A stretch of 34,151 nt of DNA from Terriglobia bacterium (GTDB lineage Bacteria > Acidobacteriota > Terriglobia > JAIQFV01). Where the stretch lies: NCBI GenBank assembly GCA_020072965.1, contig JAIQFY010000053.1, positions 1-34,151 on the forward strand, read 5' to 3'. Within the stretch, counting starts at the first letter, position 1. Every line of letters begins with the position of its first letter. Of this stretch, positions 15,909-21,993 are shown one piece after another. The notes under the pieces are model-generated. The model was not told where the DNA came from. It worked only from the letters and a program-made list of their open reading frames with translations, and made no database searches. Both the position numbers and the translations under genes were made by a program.

Positions 15909-16308
15909 TTTAAAAGCAAAGTCCAAATCCCAAACCTCCAAATTCCAAATAAATCACAAATTCCAAGGCTCCACTCCCCTTTTTCCACAGGAGAGCGCTC
16001 CGATGGGTCGGAGAGGTCGTGGGTTCGAGCCCCATCAGGTCCACCATTTAAAAGCAAAGTCCAAATCCCAAATCTCCAAATTCCAAATAAATCACAAATT
16101 CCAAGGCTCCACTCCCCTTTTTCCACAGGAGAGCGCTCCGACGGGTCGGAGAGGTCGTGGGTTCGAGCCCCATCAGGTCCACCATTTAAACGCAAAGTCC
16201 AAATTCCAAATAAATCTCAAATTCCAAGGCTCCACTGCCCTTTTTTCCACGGGAGAGCGCTCCGACGGGTCGGAGAGGTCGTGGGTTCGAGCCCCATCAG
16301 GTCCACCA
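15909..16308 (+). repeat. Tandem array of tRNA-Ala 3'-half units (138, 138 and 124 bp)
   Basis: After the intact tRNA come three units. Each has an AT-rich low-complexity spacer (built from CAAATTCCAAATCCC-like words and ending CTTTTTCCACA) followed by a tRNA 3' half with encoded CCA. The 3' halves are 15990-16046, 16128-16184 and 16251-16308; the last spacer lacks 14 bases. Each half begins at GAGAGCG of the D-arm and carries the same abnormal 16-nt anticodon arm (CTCCGAnGGGTCGGAG) as the 5' halves, then a perfect T-arm and 3' acceptor strand. None has the 5' acceptor strand, so none can be a working tRNA. Confidence 0.9.
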
Positions 16309-16315
16309 ATTATGA

Positions 16316-16336
16316 AATTCGGGACAGTCCCGAATT
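16316..16336. terminator. Hairpin, possible weak terminator of the minus-strand operon
   Basis: A 9-bp perfect stem (AATTCGGGA/TCCCGAATT) has a CAG loop. On the minus strand it lies about 90 bases after the stop of the SPOR-like gene and is followed by a T-poor run (TCATAATT), so termination is plausible but weak. Confidence 0.4.
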
Positions 16337-16424
16337 CCGGTCTGAGGTTTCCGAATCTGTCATGTCCGTGGTCGTCCCTCATCCTGCTTTTCAAGAGGGT
16401 CCAGCCTGTCTTCCGAATGGTCAG

Positions 16425-17108
16425 CTATCGCAAGAAGTTCTGCCCCCAGTCTTCTTCTCGCGCGAAATATGCACCCGTCGCACGTCCGGTCTGCTTCAAT
16501 GATACGGTCAGTCTATATGCTGCAGTAAACGAACCGTCCTCGAGAATTGCCAGAGCATAAAATCCATTTGGAGCTTTGTATATCGCCATGTTCGAAACAC
16601 CGTATTCAGCAACCCAGCTGTGGGAAAACAGCCTGAGACTCTCGAGATCTTTTGTTGATTTCACAATAGTAATCCATCGGCGGTTTTCTCTTAGGCTTCC
16701 GACGGCCGGGAAAGACGAAGATAGGTTCAGGAGCTTTTTGTCCAGTTCATCGAGCATCATTCTGACACCGATGAGAAGCTTGACCACCTCCTTCGGTCGA
16801 TCTTTGGTTTCTTGGGATTCGATGAAAAGTTCTAATCGTCTTGTGACCGTTATGATGTCGGTCAGCCTATTCCCCGCCTCATCCATCTCAGTATGTATGC
16901 GATCGGCTTCTTTTTTCAGTTTCTTCACACTGTCTTCAGCCGTCAAGACTTTCTCCCTGGCAACACGGAGATACCAGCCTGTCCAGACTACCAACACTGT
17001 GGCAACAACTATAGGAAGCAATGTATAAAGCAGTGCTCTCCGGCGAATACGTTTCTCCCGTTGTACTGCTTTGTCAATCTCCTCCCTGATTATGTCTGAT
17101 GAACTCAT
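16425..17108 (-). CDS. Single-pass membrane protein with coiled coil and SPOR-like end
   Basis: The 227-aa protein has a short basic cytoplasmic part, one membrane helix (about 26-46, LLYTLLPIVVATVLVVWTGW), a charged coiled-coil-like stretch (about 50-85) and a C-terminal domain. The pattern WITIVKS, then YKAPNGFYALAI, then GAYFAREEDWGQNF recalls SPOR-type domains, which bind denuded peptidoglycan, but the match is by pattern only. The ATG at 17108 is preceded by GGGGTGAGGTGG; a GTG at 17114 is also in frame. It starts a few bases after the upstream membrane protein gene ends, so the two form an operon. No close family is recognised; an envelope role is inferred. Confidence 0.6.
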   Translation of the reverse strand: MSSSDIIREEIDKAVQREKRIRRRALLYTLLPIVVATVLVVWTGWYLRVAREKVLTAEDSVKKLKKEADRIHTEMDEAGNRLTDIITVTRRLELFIESQETKDRPKEVVKLLIGVRMMLDELDKKLLNLSSSFPAVGSLRENRRWITIVKSTKDLESLRLFSHSWVAEYGVSNMAIYKAPNGFYALAILEDGSFTAAYRLTVSLKQTGRATGAYFAREEDWGQNFLR

Positions 17109-17115
17109 ATCCACC

Positions 17116-17499
17116 TCACCCCAGAGCGACTTTCTTCAAGGTTTCCCACACCAGCGAATCTATTTGCTGTTTTTCTGATTCAGATGCCTTGCTCACCTGA
17201 ACCTGAAGACTCCTATAGATGTTGAACCTATCTTTACACGCGTTAAGTTCCTTCAATGGAAGAAGGCTCACACTGGAGACAAATCCGCCTGCTATGCTCA
17301 TAATTGTTTTCATGGGTTCACCCGCCACATTATGACCAAACAGCAGCATGAAGATCACGAGAGTTAGGCCAAGACAAAAGACAGCGGACGCCAGGAAGAT
17401 GTACAGGCGAATTGCCCTCCGTTGATTTGCAACAAGTACATCCAGTTCTTCTATCGTATCCATGTCATCAACTGCCTTGAAAGTGCGCTCAATCGGCAT
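17116..17499 (-). CDS. Small two-helix membrane protein of unknown function
   Basis: In this 127-aa protein residues about 32-55 (LYIFLASAVFCLGLTLVIFMLLFG) and 66-83 form two membrane helices, with polar ends predicted on the same side. The layout, with a charged N-terminal helix, two helices and a C-terminal helix that looks oligomeric, resembles small 2-TM modules used as pore or sensor parts in some bacterial conflict systems. I cannot assign it to a named family. No good ribosome site precedes 17499; an alternative ATG is at 17463. The downstream SPOR-like gene follows within a few bases, so the products probably act together at the membrane. Confidence 0.55.
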   Translation of the reverse strand: MPIERTFKAVDDMDTIEELDVLVANQRRAIRLYIFLASAVFCLGLTLVIFMLLFGHNVAGEPMKTIMSIAGGFVSSVSLLPLKELNACKDRFNIYRSLQVQVSKASESEKQQIDSLVWETLKKVALG

Positions 17500-18082
17500 C
17501 CATCAACGTTCTAAGTGCCCAACTATTGTTTTAGCTGTATTGGATTCCGAGGAGTTGAAAAGCAAACCCTGTAAATTTTGTAAGCGAATCCAGGAAGAGT
17601 CAAAACGTCCCTCCCAAGCTGTCCGCCGAATTGCGAGTCCCCCGGCCGCCGCAGTTCAGCATTGGGGGGGTAAATCATGGTTGCACTGAAATTCCTACAT
17701 CCCGAAAGTTCCCCTTAAGGCGGGAATGTGATTGACCCACTTGAACAAACTCATCCCCGCAGGGATCGCCAAAGTCCCAGACCCTACAGATCAAAGTCGT
17801 CGGCTGCACAGTTCACCTTGGCAAAGTTTAATCGGGTAGTGGGATGATTGAATTGAAATCCTCGAATAGCCAGCCGATCGGAACAACATCGGGGCCGATC
17901 CAGGGGCGGTTGGCCCCAAGAAGTATAGAACTCGCGGAAGCTCAAATCAAGCTTATCCAAACACGCGAAGTTGTCCGAAGCCCAGCCTGAATGGCCTCCG
18001 GTTCATTGCCATAACGGACGAATTATTTCGAGGCGGGGGATACTCGGCGAGACGATCCGAAATGCCCCTTCGTAATAATGAC
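17500..18082. other. Gene-free stretch upstream of the membrane module
   Basis: No coding region is supported on either strand. There are no repeats that I recognise apart from a G-run near 17665. The part nearest 17500 should hold the promoter of the membrane protein pair. The rest may be decayed sequence. Confidence 0.4.
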
Positions 18083-18343
18083 GAGGGTCACATCTTCGCA
18101 TTTTGCAATTGGTGGGGCAAACTTGGAATACGACGAAGCGATGATGGAACACCGCGAGGGATGGTTGCCTGGTTTGGGAAAGCAGGAGGAGGCATGGGCA
18201 GGTCAGTGCCGACACCAGCAATCGGCCCCAGAGAGAGAAGTTGAGTTCGGGGGGGCGCACCTACTTTGATTCTCAACTTTGCCCCTGCACTATACAAAGA
18301 CACGGTGACCCTGCGAAATGCAAAATGCGAAGATGTGACCCTC
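18083..18343. repeat. Element bounded by a 25-bp perfect inverted repeat
   Basis: Bases 18083-18107 and 18319-18343 are exact reverse complements (ends GAGGGTCACATC; inner part TTCGCATTTTGCA). They enclose about 210 bases with no convincing gene. A diverged copy of the right end lies at 19405-19437. The GGGTCA..GCATTTTGCA type of sequence reminds me of repeats around REP-associated (Y1) transposases, but no transposase is present. It could be a non-autonomous element. Confidence 0.7.
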
Positions 18344-18863
18344 TACATACTCTACATACTCGCACGGCGGTGAGGACTACCGCATCCTGGATGCGCGCAG
18401 CAAGACCGACTAACGAGATGTCATCGGTCTGATGGGCTGCGGCGTGGGCGGCCGCAGTGAGCCGCGCCACGGTCCAATCGGGCTGTGTATCAAGCAACGC
18501 CTGCGAAAGCGGGTCACGTCCAACAGGCAGCAGCTTGCCTTTGTGTTGTGGCCGACCATACAGGGAGGCGGAGGTGACCTCTAAGAGTCGCTGGAACTCC
18601 CGTAACGAGGCTACCGCCGGTGTGCGGCTCTCATCGACCTTTTGAAGCGCTCTGACCAGGCGAAAGTACTCGGTCAACTGCTGATCCTCGGCGTAGTACC
18701 CCTCTACGGGCACGTCCGCTGGGTTCACGTGTAGTGCGGCTGCGACGTCTCGCGCACATGCGGAAAGCTCCCCACGCTCATGTTGCTTCATTGCGTCCCG
18801 GTAGAGCTTGTCCAAGCCTAGCAAGAAAACTCGGTTGTCTACGACACACGCATTGGTGAACAT
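18273..18863 (-). CDS. Unknown protein in an integron-cassette-like position, 3' end altered
   Basis: The 196-aa reading frame is not recognised. Residues 1-165 look like a genuine, mostly helical soluble protein. From about residue 170 the frame runs into the inverted-repeat element (18319-18343), so the natural C-terminus and any downstream attC of this cassette have been lost. The ATG at 18863 has GGGAG seven bases upstream and lies 16 bases after a GTTAGGC core, the expected spacing for a gene at the head of an integron cassette. Promoterless cassettes are normally read from an upstream integron promoter; no integrase gene is in the window. It may therefore be silent. Confidence 0.55.
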   Translation of the reverse strand: MFTNACVVDNRVFLLGLDKLYRDAMKQHERGELSACARDVAAALHVNPADVPVEGYYAEDQQLTEYFRLVRALQKVDESRTPAVASLREFQRLLEVTSASLYGRPQHKGKLLPVGRDPLSQALLDTQPDWTVARLTAAAHAAAHQTDDISLVGLAARIQDAVVLTAVRVCRVCRGSHLRILHFAGSPCLCIVQGQS

Positions 18864-18879
18864 GAGACACTCCCAATTG

Positions 18880-18954
18880 GCCTAACGGTTCGCGCTCACC
18901 CGCGGCCGCACTGCGTCGAGTGCGGCGGTCGTCGGGTACAGCGCGGTGTTAGGA
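18880..18954 (-). other. attC-like integron recombination site
   Basis: Read on the minus strand the site opens with TCCTAAC and closes with GTTAGGC, which fits the RYYYAAC...GTTRRRY core boxes except for the outermost base. Between them the arms pair imperfectly (CGCGCT, ACCCG and GCCGC blocks with their complements) around a CTCGACGCAG loop, giving about 75 bases, a usual attC size. A gene begins 16 bases after the GTTAGGC. Confidence 0.65.
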
Positions 18955-19184
18955 ATAGAGCTCCGCAGTCGTATCTGGCAAGGGCCGATCGAGACCAAAT
19001 TGCTGCGGTACCGCCTGCCATGTTGCTATGCCAAGAAAACCGCGAGCGATTGCGGCGTGTTCCTGGACGCCGCGGTGGGGAAAGCTCTCACGAAGCCCTT
19101 TCTCGGACAGCGCCGATCTGGCTGCCTCTTGCCAAACAGCTGGGGCGTCACACCGATCGGGATGATTTTTGAGACCTGGCGCCA

Positions 19185-19310
19185 TCATGCTACCCCGAAG
19201 GGGTCATATTCTATAGCCCAGGGTTGGCCGCCTTGCGGCCTACCCTGGGTCATGGTTGTTTCCCATGGAGGTTTTACCCTGAAGGGGTTACGTAAACCAT
19301 GACGGCCCCG
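19185..19310. repeat. Structured palindromic intergenic repeat
   Basis: Three hairpins lie in a row: ACCCC-GAA-GGGGT (19192-19204), a long one pairing CCCAGGGT/ACCCTGGG and GGCCGC/GCGGCC around CTT with one T-T mismatch (19217-19249), and CCC-TGAA-GGG near 19277-19286. CATGGTT near 19251 can also pair with AACCATG near 19295. Such arrays make spurious open frames on both strands. The rest of 18955-19442 contains nothing I can support as a gene. Confidence 0.7.
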
Positions 19311-19404
19311 AAACCGCTTTGAAGTTTCACAACCCCCCGCACATCCGACTGTTATGCACAGGCGGCTATGTCATAAATTGTGCAGCAAACCCTACCTATG
19401 CTAC

Positions 19405-19437
19405 CGCTGAAATGTAGATTGCGAAGATACGACCCCA
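19405..19437 (+). repeat. Diverged copy of the 18319-18343 repeat end
   Basis: AAATG, TGCGAAGAT and GACCC blocks align with the right end of the inverted-repeat element in the same orientation, with several substitutions. It lies just beyond the 3' end of the exported unknown gene. Confidence 0.5.
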
Positions 19438-19442
19438 ATGAA

Positions 19443-20225
19443 TTACCCGGGCCAACGCGGGCTCGCCAGATCAATCCTCCAGACCGGCCCTGCTGCGACG
19501 AGCGACCCCTCAAACCTCACGAACCCTGGAACCCCATCCGTCACGATCCACACGTTGGAGTCCGGCGGCATTCGCCCTGATATCTTTGCCATAAGCCTGA
19601 GCCAGATTCCCAGCCGGGGCTTAAACACATAACGGGCCGTGGATCTCGGGAATCCGCCTACCCACACCTTCTGTTCGCCCGCCGGCGATAGGTCCAGCGG
19701 GATGATTCGGGGCGCCGGCGTGAAGGCGACAATGTGGACCGTCTCGGCGCCTTGTTTGGGCAGGTTCTTCGCCACGGTGAGGACCATGCCGTTGTAGACA
19801 TCGGCGGGCAGGTCGAGCGTGCCTTCATGAATCTCCTCCCGACCATCCTTGTGCCTTTTAGTCTTGACGCGATACTTTCCGGAGGCTCGCTGTAAACTAA
19901 TTTCGGTGTCCTCGCTGAACGAGCTTCCACGCTCGACAAGACGGTATCTTCGCATAGTGAAAACGCGCTGCTGGGTGAATACCACCGTTTCGTCGAACAA
20001 CGAGCCGTCCTTGAAGTGGAACACCATGCGGCTCTCCACCTCCGGGCCCCGCGTGACCTGGAGAAGATCGCCCGACGCAATCAGAACGCCTTCGGTCGAG
20101 CGCACCTCCAGAAATCCGTGGACGGAGCCTTCGCCGAATCGCACCGGAACCTGGTTTGCGGCGACCACCCCCGGCCACAACGACAACGCCCCGGCAATCA
20201 TGAAGACCAACACCCACCGTTTCAT
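19443..20225 (-). CDS. Exported protein of unknown function
   Basis: The 260-aa product starts with a signal peptide (MKRWVLVFMIAGALSLWPGVVAAN). The mature part is rich in beta strands: GSVHGFLEVRSTEGVLIASGDLLQV, FHFKDGSLFDETVVFTQQRVFTMRRYRLVERG, and a middle part with EGTLDLPADVYNGMVLTVAKNLP. The pattern resembles secreted domains that bind lipid or polymer, but I do not recognise a named family. The ATG at 20225 has GAGGT upstream and opens the signal peptide; a longer frame from 20579 is not credible. It stands alone. The stop codon is close to a degenerate repeat at 19405-19437, but the protein appears full length. Confidence 0.65.
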   Translation of the reverse strand: MKRWVLVFMIAGALSLWPGVVAANQVPVRFGEGSVHGFLEVRSTEGVLIASGDLLQVTRGPEVESRMVFHFKDGSLFDETVVFTQQRVFTMRRYRLVERGSSFSEDTEISLQRASGKYRVKTKRHKDGREEIHEGTLDLPADVYNGMVLTVAKNLPKQGAETVHIVAFTPAPRIIPLDLSPAGEQKVWVGGFPRSTARYVFKPRLGIWLRLMAKISGRMPPDSNVWIVTDGVPGFVRFEGSLVAAGPVWRIDLASPRWPG

Positions 20226-21032
20226 GAGTGACCTCAAGCTCAAGCGCCAGGGACGCACCCTCGTGTTTTCGCCGAGTCGCATTCCTCGTTCTTCTATCAT
20301 ATCAATTAGGGAGGATGCGATCGGGACATAACCGGTTGCCAACAATCTTCTTCCGGGACCATGTGAAACCGAGCAAGTTGCTGGGGTCGCATCTCCAAAA
20401 TCCCTCTTTGGCGGCGAAGGATTGCGCTTGGGTGTACATAAAAACCAAGTCGTGAGGAGAGGACGCGCCGGTAGGTGGATTGACGATCCAAAAAACGGAT
20501 GGGGAGGGATGCAACTGTCCCGGTCTTCACACAAATTCCAACGAAACGACGAGGCGCACGGCTGGAAGCCTCGATTCATCGGATCGTGATTCTCGTGCAG
20601 GACTAAAGCCTACCGCCCCGTTAACGGGACGCTGCAAGAGAATCAACCCCGATGAATCGGCGTATCTGCTCCAAGGGGGGATCGCTGCCCGCCGGTGAAC
20701 CGGCGGGCTGTACGATGGCAAGTCCGCTGAAGCGGACTCCAGACCGGCCAATTGTCAGAAAAAGGGAAATTCTTAACTTCGCGACATTGGGGATGTCTTG
20801 CGGATCTTACAGGGAGGCGTGTGCTTCTAGCGCATTCTTCATCGATTCCCAAATAACGAACCATCTTGCAAATGTGGCCTACCTCTAAATTATCGTGTTT
20901 GGGAAGAGACCGATATGTTCTTTGGTTAGACATAATTACACGAGAATGGGTAGCCATTCTCAAGGTGTAACCGGGAGCGCAATTGTTGAGTTAGGCGAGA
21001 ACCTCTCTGAAGGGAATGGATTTCGACACAAC
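20226..21032. other. Long gene-free stretch with a palindrome cluster
   Basis: Apart from the hairpin cluster at 20610-20740 I find no gene with a ribosome site or a recognisable protein. Short frames around 20300-20560 and 20760-20960 look random or decayed. Confidence 0.45.
20610..20740. repeat. Cluster of four hairpins with TGAA/TTAA loops
   Basis: Four perfect palindromes lie in order: CCCG-TTAA-CGGG (20617-20628), CCGA-TGAA-TCGG (20649-20660), an 8-bp stem CCCGCCGG around TGAA (20688-20707), and AGTCCGC-TGAA-GCGGACT (20721-20738). Stem sequences all differ while the loop stays T(T/G)AA. The start of this cluster recurs at 21476-21520 and the same style at 31311-31462. Confidence 0.75.
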
Positions 21033-21365
21033 CTATGCCGCTTTCGCCAAGACAAACGTATCCAACACGTTGTCGCTAGCCTGAAATCGCTGATCGACGT
21101 CCAGCCGCATGACACTCATTGCTGATGGGCGCGTCTCGGGCGCTTCCTTTCGCAGATCACTAAATGGTTTCTCGATCGTCACAGCGTCAGTCCGGATTTC
21201 CTCGACTGCTTTTTCCCAGCGTTCCTCTTCTTTAGAGTCTGGCTCTTGATAGAAACGGTTGACCTCATCCCTGAATGAGTCAAAATCCTTGGATTCGGAT
21301 GCAACATCGTAGAGGACTTCTCTGTATCTATTGCGGAAGCGCAGATATGCTTCTTCTGGAGTCAC
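21033..21365 (-). CDS. Small unknown soluble protein
   Basis: The 110-aa protein is very rich in charged residues and predicted helix (AYLRFRNRYREVLYDVASESKDFDSFRDEVNRFY, then KEEERWEKAVEEI). No domain is recognised and there is no signal peptide or membrane segment. I choose the GTG at 21365 because GGAGG lies about five bases before it; a TTG at 21380 opens the same frame further upstream but without a site. It lies between two palindromic repeat clusters in a decayed region, so expression is uncertain. Confidence 0.45.
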   Translation of the reverse strand: MTPEEAYLRFRNRYREVLYDVASESKDFDSFRDEVNRFYQEPDSKEEERWEKAVEEIRTDAVTIEKPFSDLRKEAPETRPSAMSVMRLDVDQRFQASDNVLDTFVLAKAA

Positions 21366-21475
21366 GCCCACCTCCGACAACCTGAACTCCGCTCAGCCAT
21401 ACAATTTTTGCATTTAAGACAAAAGACGGGCACCCCTGATGCAACGGGTCCGACTCTTGGGCGAGAATCAACTCC

Positions 21476-21520
21476 GACGTCCCGTTAACGGGACACGGCA
21501 ACGGAATCAACCCCGATGGC
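21476..21520. repeat. Partial second copy of the 20610 palindrome cluster
   Basis: CGTCCCG-TTAA-CGGGAC is followed by GGAATCAACCCCGATG, which matches 20615-20653 closely, but the remaining hairpins are absent. It abuts the glycogen phosphorylase scrap and supplies the last codons and the stop of that chimeric frame. Confidence 0.7.
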
Positions 21521-21658
21521 CTCAGTGATTGTGTGAGCGAGCGCCGGATTTGCGAGCAGCAACCACCGTCGCGGCGTGACTCCTCTCGTCTTGTTATTGA
21601 AACGCTCCGGAAACATCTCGGCCAGGTCCTTCACTGTCGTCGTCCGCAGCAATTCTGA
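21511..21658 (-). pseudogene. Glycogen phosphorylase fragment
   Basis: About 48 codons match the middle of glycogen phosphorylase: [19 protein letters not shown] and then [19 protein letters not shown], one of the best-conserved blocks of the family (Asn of FNNKTNG replaced by Arg here). A full enzyme has about 830 residues, so this is a small scrap. It continues in frame from the acetate kinase fragment, and both ends are abrupt: one at the ackA join, one at a palindromic repeat. No function is expected. Confidence 0.75.
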
Positions 21659-21899
21659 GGCCATCCACTGCACGAGGCATTCCAATGACGCTGAAATGTC
21701 GGGAAGCGAGGCTGTAAACTTCTCCCTCAGCCCCTGGCCCATCTCGACCGCGATGATCGTTTCCCCTCCGATTCCGCTCGATCTGCCCACGGCACAAACG
21801 GTCATCACTGTTCTGTGCAATCCGGCCAAGGTCCGTGACGATCAGCTGGAACCTCAGACTGGAGCTTCCCGAGTTAAGTACGCGGATGTTGATCGGCAC
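21659..21899 (-). pseudogene. ackA: Acetate kinase N-terminal fragment, frameshifted
   Basis: From a GTG at 21899 the frame opens with the acetate kinase signature strand [16 protein letters not shown] and continues to RLCRGQIER. There an extra A (near 21772 on the plus strand, within CGGAATCGG) shifts the frame; removing it restores [18 protein letters not shown] and on to [11 protein letters not shown]. Only about 80 of some 400 residues are present before the sequence passes into glycogen phosphorylase. It lies directly downstream of phosphoketolase, as an ackA gene should, since acetate kinase turns the acetyl phosphate made by phosphoketolase into acetate and ATP. Here that step is lost from the locus. 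Confidence 0.8.
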
Positions 21900-21993
21900 T
21901 TCAGAGACCTATCGTTTCCATCGAGCGCGATGAACATAAACTGCACTTCGGCCGGTCCGACGCGCCCCACGTTCAGGCAATAGTTCGGAATAC

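Noticed and set aside
15909-16308. Regular tandem repeat that could be taken for a CRISPR array
   Set aside because: Units are 124-138 bp with near-identical spacers and each contains a tRNA T-arm and CCA. There are no unique spacers and no cas genes.
15873-16502. Long open frames on both strands across the tRNA array, coding for repeated peptides such as SWVRAPSGPP
   Set aside because: They are translations of tRNA 3' halves and low-complexity spacers, have no ribosome site, and their repetition follows the 138-bp unit. Not genes.
18946-19302. 118-codon open frame after the attC-like site
   Set aside because: Its second half is the translation of the palindromic repeat at 19185-19310 and the first half has no protein-like pattern. 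It is more likely noncoding.
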